A stretch of DNA of 64,000 nt from an uncultured Victivallaceae bacterium (GTDB lineage Bacteria; Verrucomicrobiota; Lentisphaeria; Victivallales; Victivallaceae): positions 1-64,000 of the forward strand of contig CALXOD010000016.1 of NCBI GenBank assembly GCA_944389925.1, read 5' to 3'. The first letter of the stretch is position 1, and each line of letters begins with the position of its first letter. Positions 16,316 through 24,431 of the stretch are shown in pieces. The notes beneath the pieces are model-generated. The model was not told the DNA's origin. It worked only from the letters and a program-made list of their open reading frames with translations, and searched no databases. The position numbers and the translations under genes are program-made.

Positions 16316-18457
16316 CTATTGCAGCTGCTCCAACAGAATCCGGTGCACCTGGCCATAATAGAGATATCCCAGATGGGAACCGTTGCTGAACCAGACAATC
16401 CGGTCTCCCAGCGCTGAATCCAGAAAACGCCGATCTTCATCAGAAACCAAAAAGTCATCAATCGTGTGCAGGACCCGGACTTTCTCATTATTCCGGAGCG
16501 TCGATTCGATGTAACGCAATCCGGCTCGATGCCCGAGTTCTTCCAATGGATTGGCCACGCCCAGTTTACTGCCATACAACGGCAGCATGTAACGCATCAG
16601 ATAGTCCCGATAGGACAACCGGTCGATCTCCAGATAGAACCGTGTCCGATCTCCCCATCCGTACAATGGCTTCATCTCCTTTGGAATCCGATCGTCCCGA
16701 CAGGCCACCATCAGCACATCCCGCAGTGTGAACCGGAACGACAAAGAGACCAGAATCCGGCTCTGCTCCCGCGTCAGGAACGTACGGTAATCATACTGGT
16801 TGTCCACTTCCAGTTCCGGCAATTCAAAGCGTTCCGGCGCCGGCATGGGATCGCGCCACGGCTGCTGGCGGGCCATCGCCGCCATCGCCTTGCCGAAGGA
16901 GTCGACCAGCGTATTTTCCACCTTTTCCTCCGGCCATCCCTTCATATCACTGGCGCACGCATCAATCTGATTCATGGAATACAGCAGATCCACCGGCGGA
17001 TTAATGGCAACACAACGTTTCAAATGCAGAGTATCCTCCTTCTCCTCCTGCGCCGCAATGTGAAGCGCGTGCAGCCCTCCAAGCGAAAATCCGACCACCT
17101 CCACCGATTCCGGCCGGAAAGGGTCGTCTTCGTCTGCCGCCAGATCCTCCAGAATCTGCGCCATTGCACGCCGCAGCGACGCCACGTCTTCCGGGGTGTA
17201 ACCAGGCAGCTTGCCGGTATGAATGGATTCATAATAACTCCAGTGGAACACACTGGGCAGCACAATCACCGCATATCCCTGCCGATACAACACCTCAGCC
17301 ATCGCCACCGCACTGGAATTCAAATAATGGCTGCCGATGCCCGGCAATAGGAAAACCAGAGGAGCTGATGTCTTCTTTGCCTCATCCGGAGAACGCCAGA
17401 AGGCATATTCCATATCATCAGCCTCAGGCCGGAAAGGTGCAAGATCGCGCAATTCCGCTTCACTGGTAAAGTCTCCGTTCCACGGGGAAAGATGGGTCCA
17501 GATACTGCTTTCGTCGGTCTGCGGCTTAAACATGGTAGCCCGCACCGCGTCAGAATACGGATTCTCCGAACGATAATTGCCAAGTCGCACCAGTCGGCCG
17601 TTGATCCCTGCCGGACGTCGAACCGGCGGATCGGCAGGCGGTTTCGCCGCAGTCTTTTCGCCGGTGGCGGCTGAAGCCTGTTTTTTCGCCTCGGCAGCCG
17701 CCTGTTTCATCTTCACTTCCCAATCCTGCTGCTGCAGCCGTCGATTGAGCAGCGTATATTCCTTGAATAATTGATAGGGGTCGGCATTGGCCTTGTCCAT
17801 ACGGCTGTAGGTCCGATAACCGCGCACAGCGCGATTCACCCCTGCCGCCGTCGATGCGCCATAGGGCAGATACGTTTTGATATCCAGGGCCATATCAAAC
17901 AAGGAGCCGATATTGTCCCGCACATTGGTGGCCGTTCCCAGAGGCAGCACCAGCGTGTAGCCGGGGCCGCACCCCCAGCTTTCAAATACTTGTCCAAACG
18001 TCTCCTTGCGTGCATACAAGCCGAAGTAGTTCTCCGCCGGGTCAAACAACCCGGCAATCCCGATGGTGCTGTTCGTCAAGAAGCGCAGAAACTCCACCCC
18101 GCCGTCACTCCAGTGCTGTTGCAGCAGACAGCTGAAAGTCCGAGCCGGAAACGATAAATTCTCCGCCGCATTGTCAAGACATTTGATCACCACGCGAGGG
18201 AAAATCCCGCCCCAGATCCAACCGATCGGCCGAACCACATACAACATCCCGAACCGGTTAACGGCAAACATGGATCGGTTGAATCCCTCCCATGGGTCAG
18301 CATCCCCCAGCTGCGTAGATACTTCCGACGGCGTCCACCGCCGCTGAGCCGGGGGATCATCCGGAATCGGCTTGACGGCCGCGCAGCCCCCCAGCAGCCA
18401 CAATACCGCCATACCGGCCACCAGCCGTCGGCCCCACTGTTTCATCCCCACTCCCAT
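16316..18457 (-). CDS. MlaA/VacJ-like lipoprotein fused to an alpha/beta hydrolase
   Basis: A 713-aa lipoprotein. ATG 18457 has AGGAGAAGGA upstream; ATG 18445 is an alternative. A signal sequence ends in a lipobox LLGGC (Cys25). Residues ~45-260 are an MlaA/VacJ domain: DPWEGFNRSMFAVN (54 on), NLSFPARTFSCLLQQ, FLTNSTIGIAGLFDPA and TFGQVFESWGCGPGYTLVLP. MlaA is the outer-membrane part of the system that removes phospholipids from the outer leaflet. After an Ala/Lys/Gln-rich linker, residues ~370-713 form an alpha/beta hydrolase: PGIGSHYLNSSA, nucleophile elbow VGFSLGGLH (Ser458), TIDDFLVSDED as the acid region and a late SNGSHLGY supplying His. The combination suggests a lipid-acting hydrolase at the outer membrane. 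mlaBCDEF genes are not in this window. Confidence 0.85.
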   Translation of the reverse strand: MGVGMKQWGRRLVAGMAVLWLLGGCAAVKPIPDDPPAQRRWTPSEVSTQLGDADPWEGFNRSMFAVNRFGMLYVVRPIGWIWGGIFPRVVIKCLDNAAENLSFPARTFSCLLQQHWSDGGVEFLRFLTNSTIGIAGLFDPAENYFGLYARKETFGQVFESWGCGPGYTLVLPLGTATNVRDNIGSLFDMALDIKTYLPYGASTAAGVNRAVRGYRTYSRMDKANADPYQLFKEYTLLNRRLQQQDWEVKMKQAAAEAKKQASAATGEKTAAKPPADPPVRRPAGINGRLVRLGNYRSENPYSDAVRATMFKPQTDESSIWTHLSPWNGDFTSEAELRDLAPFRPEADDMEYAFWRSPDEAKKTSAPLVFLLPGIGSHYLNSSAVAMAEVLYRQGYAVIVLPSVFHWSYYESIHTGKLPGYTPEDVASLRRAMAQILEDLAADEDDPFRPESVEVVGFSLGGLHALHIAAQEEKEDTLHLKRCVAINPPVDLLYSMNQIDACASDMKGWPEEKVENTLVDSFGKAMAAMARQQPWRDPMPAPERFELPELEVDNQYDYRTFLTREQSRILVSLSFRFTLRDVLMVACRDDRIPKEMKPLYGWGDRTRFYLEIDRLSYRDYLMRYMLPLYGSKLGVANPLEELGHRAGLRYIESTLRNNEKVRVLHTIDDFLVSDEDRRFLDSALGDRIVWFSNGSHLGYLYYGQVHRILLEQLQ

Positions 18458-18519
18458 CTCTTCGTCATCCTTCTCCTGTTTCACTCCTTTATCAATCCTG
18501 CCGGCGAATGCCGGCCTCC

Positions 18520-20106
18520 TCAAACAATATTTCTCAAAATGGCCGCCGCCAATTTCAAACCGTCTGCCGCAGCAGACATAATTCCTCCCGCACAACCAGC
18601 GCCTTCGCCACCAATATAAAGTCCCGGCAAAGAACTCTCCATCGTTTCCGGATCACGCCAAAAACGCACCGGGCTGGATACACAACTCTCAATTCCAATC
18701 AGTTTGCCGTCCCGAATAAAACCGGGAAAACGTCGATCAAAATCACGCAGCGCACAGCCGATGCCGTCCCGCATTTCCGGCAGAAAAAAATCATCCAGCC
18801 GGGCCGCGCGCAACCCCACCGCCGCACTGCCGCGATGATGACGCAGTCGCAATTCTCCACGCAGAAACCCTGCGGCATCCTGTGCCGGAAAGGCATAATC
18901 GCCTCCGCCGCGCCTGAAAGCCTCCCGCTCCAGCTGCTCCAGCAGTAGAAACGCCTCATCCGGCGAGGAAAAACGTCCCGGCCCCAGCGTCACAATCAGA
19001 GCCGAATTGGCAAACTCTCCAGCCCGGGCGTGTTCGCTCATCCCGTTGGAAACCGACCTTCCCTCCCAGGCCGACGCCATTACCGTCTCGCCACCGGGAC
19101 ACATGCAGAAAGTACTCACCTGCGGCGTCATTCGGTCACGAGGCCGTGATACCAGATGATATTCCGCAGCCTCCAGCGCCGCCGGACGGGTATTCATCCG
19201 GTATTGGCGAAGATCCACCAACCGCTGTGGATGTTCCACCCGACAACCGATCTGAAACCCTTTCAACTCGTGCGCCACCCCCGCCCGACGCAGATGGCGG
19301 TTCAAATCACGTCCCCCCAACCCCGTTGCCAGAACCGTCAACGGCGCCTCCAAATGCTCTCCCCCCGCCGTTACCACACCGCGGCATCGTCCCTCCCGCA
19401 TCAGCACCCCGGTAATCTCCGTCCCGAACAGAAAAACCGCGCCCAACTCCTCCAGTTTCCGCCGCAACCCCGCTGCCACACGCCCCAGATAATCGGAACC
19501 AATATGCGGACGCTTCAAAAACAGAATATCCGCGGGCGCTCCAGCCTCCACGAACGTCTTCAGAATAAAGGCAGCCCGGGCATCCCGGGTTCCCGTGTAC
19601 AGTTTCCCATCGGAAAAAGTTCCCGCCCCCCCCTCGCCGATCAGCAGATTGCTCTCCGGATTCAAAGCCCGGCTCCGCAGAAACTCCCGATAATCCCGTT
19701 CCCGGCGCTCCACCGGAAAACCACGATCCACAATGACCGGTCGACATCCTGCCATCGCCAATCCCAGCGCTGCGAAAATCCCGCACGGCCCCGTCCCCAC
19801 CACCAGCGGAGATGCCGGCGGACGCACGCAATCCGGCAATCCCGGATCAGGATGTTCCAACCGCTCCAGCTCCGCTTCGTCCACCGGCGTCCATTTCACT
19901 CCGGCAGGAGGCGGCTGGGCAAACTCCAGCAACAGAGAATAAACCAGTACCGGGGTCCCTCGACGGGCGTCCACCGCCCGGTTAAGGATCCGCAACGCCG
20001 ACGGCACCATGCCGAATCGTTCGCGCACCAGCTCCGGCAATAATCGTTCCGGCACGTCGGGTGCATTTGCGGCTTTCAGCAGAAACAGTTCCGGCTTAAT
20101 CCACAT
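18520..20106 (-). CDS. FAD-dependent dehydrogenase of the COG2509 type
   Basis: A 528-aa cytosolic flavoprotein. An ~90-residue N-terminal domain (MWIKPELFLLKAANAP...) precedes the FAD-binding GxGPxG motif SPLVVGTGPCGIFAALGLA near residue 104. Further family blocks are GEGGAGTFSDGKLYTG, VLATGLGGRDL, STFCMCPGGETVMASA and, at the end, GLYIGGEGAGCAGGIMSAAADGL, which closes the FAD site. This widespread group of uncharacterised dehydrogenases has no agreed substrate. It lies 106 bp downstream of the methionine-synthase activation gene and 62 bp upstream of the MlaA-hydrolase gene, all in one direction. Confidence 0.85.
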   Translation of the reverse strand: MWIKPELFLLKAANAPDVPERLLPELVRERFGMVPSALRILNRAVDARRGTPVLVYSLLLEFAQPPPAGVKWTPVDEAELERLEHPDPGLPDCVRPPASPLVVGTGPCGIFAALGLAMAGCRPVIVDRGFPVERRERDYREFLRSRALNPESNLLIGEGGAGTFSDGKLYTGTRDARAAFILKTFVEAGAPADILFLKRPHIGSDYLGRVAAGLRRKLEELGAVFLFGTEITGVLMREGRCRGVVTAGGEHLEAPLTVLATGLGGRDLNRHLRRAGVAHELKGFQIGCRVEHPQRLVDLRQYRMNTRPAALEAAEYHLVSRPRDRMTPQVSTFCMCPGGETVMASAWEGRSVSNGMSEHARAGEFANSALIVTLGPGRFSSPDEAFLLLEQLEREAFRRGGGDYAFPAQDAAGFLRGELRLRHHRGSAAVGLRAARLDDFFLPEMRDGIGCALRDFDRRFPGFIRDGKLIGIESCVSSPVRFWRDPETMESSLPGLYIGGEGAGCAGGIMSAAADGLKLAAAILRNIV

Positions 20107-20212
20107 AATCCACTTTCATTGCTCACAGTTATATTTATAAAATACCCCTTTTCGAACGGCCTTGCAAGCAGAAAGCAGAATTTCTCAAAGGAGTCACGCC
20201 GGCAGTTTTTCT

Positions 20213-20836
20213 TCAGAATATCCCAGCTATGGCGGTCACACTTTTTTCGGGACTCATGATCCATGTGGACGATATTGAAACCCCCAATTCCGCCATCGGC
20301 AGTGCTCCAAAGAAAATCCGCTGTCCCTCCAGACGCCAATCCCCGTATCCCGGAGAAAAACGACGCGCCGTCAGCCTTCCGCCATATCGGAGGAGCTCCT
20401 GCCTCGCCCTGTTTTGCAGAAAATCCATCGCCGCATCCGCCGTCTCACTGCCGACAGCATCTCCCACCACGGCTTCAAAATTTTCTCCCACAGCAAAATT
20501 TTCGCGAACCCGTTCCGGCAGTGCCGCACCAATCGTTACCGCCCCCAGCCATAACCAGCGGCCGTCCTCATACCGGGAAACAATGTCGCCACTCTCAATC
20601 ACACTTCCGTCAGCCAGACGCAAACACCCCGCGCCGACTTTCTGAAACGCCATCACCCGCCAACAGCCTGCAGGACGACACAACCGGAAAGAACGTTCCA
20701 TTGCCGCCTCCAGGCGCTCCCGCGTCTCCACATCCAAGATCGTCCTGGCACGCCGATATCCCAGCCGCAGCAATATCTCCCGCTCCGGTAAAGCCAGAGG
20801 CATGGATGGCACATGCCGGATTACATCGGTCATCAT
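20213..20836 (-). CDS. Stand-alone methionine synthase activation domain protein
   Basis: The start is taken at ATG 20836 with AAAAGGA about 12 bases upstream; an ATG 11 codons earlier has no ribosome site. The 207-aa protein ends with the blocks typical of the S-adenosylmethionine-binding reactivation domain of cobalamin-dependent methionine synthase: RFSPGYGDWRLEGQ and STWIMSPEKSVTAIAGI. Earlier GAVTIGAALPERV fits the same family. In MetH this domain supports reductive methylation of inactive cob(II)alamin. As a separate protein it would serve a MetH split into two chains. No metH core is in the window. Confidence 0.85.
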   Translation of the reverse strand: MMTDVIRHVPSMPLALPEREILLRLGYRRARTILDVETRERLEAAMERSFRLCRPAGCWRVMAFQKVGAGCLRLADGSVIESGDIVSRYEDGRWLWLGAVTIGAALPERVRENFAVGENFEAVVGDAVGSETADAAMDFLQNRARQELLRYGGRLTARRFSPGYGDWRLEGQRIFFGALPMAELGVSISSTWIMSPEKSVTAIAGIF

Positions 20837-20913
20837 ATTTTTTGTCCGGTCCTTTTGCAAAAAAAACATTTTCGTTATATATTAACAATATACCCGAAAC
20901 CAAACGGAAATCA

Positions 20914-22101
20914 ATGAAAAAACCATCTTACGAACTGGATTACGACGACCGGGAGTATACCGATTCCGGCAGCAGGAGAGTGCGTCTCGCCGCCCTCTTC
21001 GTGCTGGTGGCTGCCTTGACCGCCGGAGGGATCTATCTACTGGTGCCGCACCATACGGAAGAACCGGCCCCCGTCCAGGAAACCGATCCGCTTCAAAATG
21101 CGGCGGACACCCTTGCGGAAATCACGCCGGATCCGGATCCCATTCCCCCGATTCCAGCCGAAGGTACGCCGCCGCCTCAGCCGGACCCGCAGCCGGAAAT
21201 CCTGCCGGAAGCTGTCGCAGATCCGGATGTCTCGGAAGATCCCGGAACCGTTCCCCCCGAAGAAGTGACACCTGCCGATCAAGAACCGATCAAGGGACGT
21301 CCTCACGCCTCCGATCCAGTCGATGATGGTCCGCGAATCGCACCGGATGCCATCGAACCGTATGGTTTTGCGCGAAATCTGCAACGCATTACAGAGTTGC
21401 TGGAGTCAAAAAAATATCTTGAAACTCGCCGGGAAGCCGAAAAACTTCTCCCGGAACTGACGGTCAACTCCGACCAGTGGCGCAAAGTCATGCGCGTTCT
21501 CGGCCGGGCCAATGTCCAACTTTATTTCCAACAGGGGCAGACTGGCCGGGACGGAGCCACTCATACAATTCAAAACGGAGACACGCTCTTTCGAATTGCC
21601 CGTCAATACGGGCTTTCCGTGGATGCCCTGAGACGGCTCAACGGCATGAAGGCGAACGAGTCCAAGCTCCTGATCGGGAAAAAGCTCCGGGTCGGCACCA
21701 GTGGCTGGCAGATCCGTATCAGCAAAGCCGCCCGGTTGCTCGTGCTCGAATGTGGCGGCAAGCCTTTTGCCATCTATGATATCGGAATCGGTCGCCTGGG
21801 GCGGACTCCATCCGGCCGGTTTCTGATCGGAGAAAAGCTGGAAAATCCCTCCTATCAGGCACCGGACGGTCGCACCATCGCGCCCGGCGCCCCCGGGAAC
21901 GAACTCGGTACCCGCTGGATGCGTCTCAACGCTCCTCCCGGAACGGAAAATCCGCCGCAGGGCTATGGCATTCACGGTACCGCTGATGAATCCAGCGTCA
22001 CCCGACCGCTCAGCAACGGCTGCATCCGCATGCGCAATGCGGAAGTGGAGGAATTGTTTTTAATCGTACCGGTCAATACGCCGGTTTTGATCGAAGAATA
22101 A
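20914..22101 (+). CDS. L,D-transpeptidase (YkuD) with LysM domain
   Basis: The true start is ATG 20914; the open frame continues upstream but has no good start and would overlap the divergent gene. The 395-aa protein has an N-terminal cytoplasmic stretch and one membrane anchor (about 25-45: LAALFVLVAALTAGGIYLLV). A Pro/Glu-rich linker of ~85 residues follows, then a short helical part, a LysM motif (THTIQNGDTLFRIARQYGLS, ~residues 215-260) and a YkuD catalytic domain. The active site reads GIHGTADESS (His354) and LSNGCIRM (Cys370). It forms or anchors 3-3 cross-links in peptidoglycan in the periplasm, and LysM binds the glycan. The 20-bp gap to accA suggests co-transcription. Confidence 0.92.
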   Translation: MKKPSYELDYDDREYTDSGSRRVRLAALFVLVAALTAGGIYLLVPHHTEEPAPVQETDPLQNAADTLAEITPDPDPIPPIPAEGTPPPQPDPQPEILPEAVADPDVSEDPGTVPPEEVTPADQEPIKGRPHASDPVDDGPRIAPDAIEPYGFARNLQRITELLESKKYLETRREAEKLLPELTVNSDQWRKVMRVLGRANVQLYFQQGQTGRDGATHTIQNGDTLFRIARQYGLSVDALRRLNGMKANESKLLIGKKLRVGTSGWQIRISKAARLLVLECGGKPFAIYDIGIGRLGRTPSGRFLIGEKLENPSYQAPDGRTIAPGAPGNELGTRWMRLNAPPGTENPPQGYGIHGTADESSVTRPLSNGCIRMRNAEVEELFLIVPVNTPVLIEE

Positions 22102-22120
22102 CCTGGAGAAATTCTATCTC

Positions 22121-23137
22121 ATGCCGGAAATTCATCTCGACTTTGAAAAACCGATCGTGGAGCTGAAGAAAAAAATTCAGGAACTCCATGACTTCAGCCA
22201 GTCTAATCAAATTGATGTCACTTCTGAACTGGCAGCGCTGAACGAGCGGCTTAACCAGACCATGAAAGAGATTTACAGCTCGCTGTCCCCCTGGCAGCGG
22301 GTGCAGCTGGCCCGCCATCCGGAGCGTCCCTATACGCTGGATTATGTGGAGCGGCTTTTTACGGACTTCATGGAGTTTTCCGGTGACCGCCGTTTTCGCG
22401 ACGACAAAGCGATCGTCGGCGGTTTCGCGAAATTCCACAATAAACCGGTCATGATCATCGGTACCCAGAAAGGGCGCGATATGCGTTCCAACGTCTATCG
22501 CAATTTCGGCTGGCCCAGCCCGGAAGGATACCGCAAGGCCATGCGGCTGATGCAGCTGGCGGATCGGGCAGGTGTACCGGTCATCACCTTCATCGACACC
22601 CCGGGAGCCTTTCCCGGCATCGCCTCGGAAGAACGCCACATTGCCGAAGCCATTGCGGTAAATCTCCGGGATATGTTTGCCTTGCGCGTACCGGTGCTTT
22701 CCATCATCATCGGCGAAGGGGGTTCTGGCGGAGCCATCGGCATCGGAGTCGGGAACCGTATTCTGATTATGGAAAACGCCTATTATTCCGTCATCACCCC
22801 GGAAGGATGTGCCGCTATTCTCTGGAAAGACCGCAAATTCGCTCCGCAGGCAGCCGATGCACTGCAGCTGACAGCAGAAAAACTTTTGCAGCTGGGGATT
22901 GCGGATGAAATCATTCCGGAACCCTTTGGTGGAGCTCAGCGCAATGTGGATCAAGCGGCTCAGCTGCTTTCTGAATCCATTGCCCGCAACCTTTTTGAAT
23001 TGCGCAAAATGTCGCCGGCAAAACTCAAGGAGCAGCGCTATCAGAAGTTCCGGGCCATGGGCTGTTTTGAAGAAAATCCGCCGGAATCGGCAGAGGCAGT
23101 TCCCGAAGAAAAAGCAGAGAAAGAGGTGAAGGAGTGA
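22121..23137 (+). CDS. accA: Acetyl-CoA carboxylase carboxyltransferase subunit alpha
   Basis: The 338-aa protein is full length for AccA, which with AccD transfers the carboxyl group from biotin to acetyl-CoA to make malonyl-CoA in the cytosol. Diagnostic blocks are PYTLDYVERLF, GDRRFRDDKAIVGG, GTQKGRDMRSNVYRNFGWP, FIDTPGAFPGIASEERHIAEAIA, GEGGSGGAIGIGVGNRILI and ENAYYSVITPEGCAAILWKD. The C-terminal ~25 residues are a Glu/Ala/Lys-rich tail. accD is not adjacent. The next gene overlaps the stop codon by four bases, indicating coupling. Confidence 0.96.
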   Translation: MPEIHLDFEKPIVELKKKIQELHDFSQSNQIDVTSELAALNERLNQTMKEIYSSLSPWQRVQLARHPERPYTLDYVERLFTDFMEFSGDRRFRDDKAIVGGFAKFHNKPVMIIGTQKGRDMRSNVYRNFGWPSPEGYRKAMRLMQLADRAGVPVITFIDTPGAFPGIASEERHIAEAIAVNLRDMFALRVPVLSIIIGEGGSGGAIGIGVGNRILIMENAYYSVITPEGCAAILWKDRKFAPQAADALQLTAEKLLQLGIADEIIPEPFGGAQRNVDQAAQLLSESIARNLFELRKMSPAKLKEQRYQKFRAMGCFEENPPESAEAVPEEKAEKEVKE

Positions 23138-23616
23138 CATCTCCCCTTTGCGTCCGGAAAGCGCGGGAAGCCGATATTCCCGCTATCCATGCTTTGTTAA
23201 AAATCTATTCTGACCGGAAAATTGTCCTGCCCCGAAGCGAAGCCGATATTCTCCATTATCTGGCGAATTTCACTGTGGCCGAGGAAGCGGGAAAACTGGT
23301 GGGATGCGTGGCGGTTCGGGATTTTGGCAACAACCTTCTGGAAGTGCGTTCCCTGGCGGTTCTCCCGGAAAAACAGGGAGCAGGAATCGGGCGTGCCATG
23401 GTACAAGCCTGCATAGAGCGGTTACGCGGCGAACGGCCTTTTTTCCGACTGTTTGCGCTGACTTATCAAGAGGGCTTCTTTCATCGCCTGGGCTTTCGGA
23501 CTGTTACTCGGGAACATTTTCCGGAAAAAATCTGGAGTGACTGCAAAGCTTGTCCCAAACATGACTGCTGCGATGAGATCGCCGTACTGTTTGCTTCGGA
23601 CAGTGGGCAAGCTTAA
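23134..23616 (+). CDS. GNAT N-acetyltransferase, ArgA-like (possible stand-alone N-acetylglutamate synthase)
   Basis: A GTG start at 23134 overlaps the accA stop (GTGA); GAAGGAG precedes it closely. The 160-aa protein is a single GNAT domain with the acetyl-CoA loop VLPEKQGAGIGRAMVQA, preceded by LLEVRSLAV. The C-terminal FPEKIWSDCKACPKHDCCDE resembles the Cys-rich tail of short ArgA-type N-acetylglutamate synthases, which lack the amino-acid kinase domain and start arginine synthesis. No arg gene is nearby, so the substrate is uncertain. Confidence 0.75.
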   Translation: MTSPLCVRKAREADIPAIHALLKIYSDRKIVLPRSEADILHYLANFTVAEEAGKLVGCVAVRDFGNNLLEVRSLAVLPEKQGAGIGRAMVQACIERLRGERPFFRLFALTYQEGFFHRLGFRTVTREHFPEKIWSDCKACPKHDCCDEIAVLFASDSGQA

Positions 23617-23617
23617 T

Positions 23618-24385
23618 TTACCGTTCCCTGGACGGCAGAAAACGGCAAAACCATTGCAGGGCTCTTTCCCACGGCAAAGGGGCGGGGAGAATGGGCAATG
23701 GCGGCTTGTTTTCCAATAATCGCTGCGGATTCACCTGACAAAGCAGATCCGCTTTCTTCTGGGTATATTTTCGGGCCAGCCAGGCAAACGCCTCCCCCAT
23801 ACATGGGCGGCGACGGCCAGTATCACGGTGGGCATCAGAAGCCACCACATCCACTAAGCCCCGGCGCAGCATGGCACGAGCCATGCGTCTCACCGGTGCC
23901 GACGCTTCCGGAAGCAAGCTGATGGCATTGATCTGAAAACAGGCTCCCAGCTGGTGCAATTTCTCCAAATCAGGCAGCTTGGATGGAGAAAAAAGCCGCT
24001 CGGGGTGCACAAAAATAACATGATACCCTTCCCGTTCCAGGGATTCCAACATATCCCGGGCGGAAAACGGCAACTGATAACAACAGAAATCAACCAGAAG
24101 ATAGCGGCTCTGCGGAGAAAGTGTGCGTAACTTCAAACCTGTTGAAATTTGAGAAAAATCATATTCAAAGGCCGCATCCAAGGTAATTCCGCATCGTTCC
24201 GCCTCCGGTTGCAGAGCCGCTACAGCCGAATCCAGACGATCCTCCAGCTTCGGATCAAAATGAGATACTGCCACTACATGTCGCACTCCGGAGGCAGCCA
24301 TCTGCTCCAACATGCGTACCGCTGTCCCAAAATCCTTGGGCCCATCGCTCAGGTGGACCGGCAAATGACAATGCAAATCAATCAT
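23618..24385 (-). CDS. PHP-type tyrosine-protein phosphatase, CpsB/YwqE-like
   Basis: The 255-aa protein is a PHP-domain phosphatase: MIDLHCHLPVHLSDGPKD supplies the metal-binding DLHCH box, followed by VAVSHFDP, a conserved Glu (AAFEYDFS), IFVHPERL and a final VVASDAHR. The CpsB/CapC/YwqE family uses metal ions to dephosphorylate the tyrosine cluster of BY-kinases that control capsule or exopolysaccharide export. It lies 46 bp downstream of such a kinase and is transcribed with it, so the kinase is the expected substrate. The stop codon lies next to that of the convergent GNAT gene. Confidence 0.88.
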   Translation of the reverse strand: MIDLHCHLPVHLSDGPKDFGTAVRMLEQMAASGVRHVVAVSHFDPKLEDRLDSAVAALQPEAERCGITLDAAFEYDFSQISTGLKLRTLSPQSRYLLVDFCCYQLPFSARDMLESLEREGYHVIFVHPERLFSPSKLPDLEKLHQLGACFQINAISLLPEASAPVRRMARAMLRRGLVDVVASDAHRDTGRRRPCMGEAFAWLARKYTQKKADLLCQVNPQRLLENKPPLPILPAPLPWERALQWFCRFLPSRER

Positions 24386-24431
24386 ACTCCCCCCTTTATT
24401 TTCTTTTCGCCGGCGAGATTTTCAGTATTTT

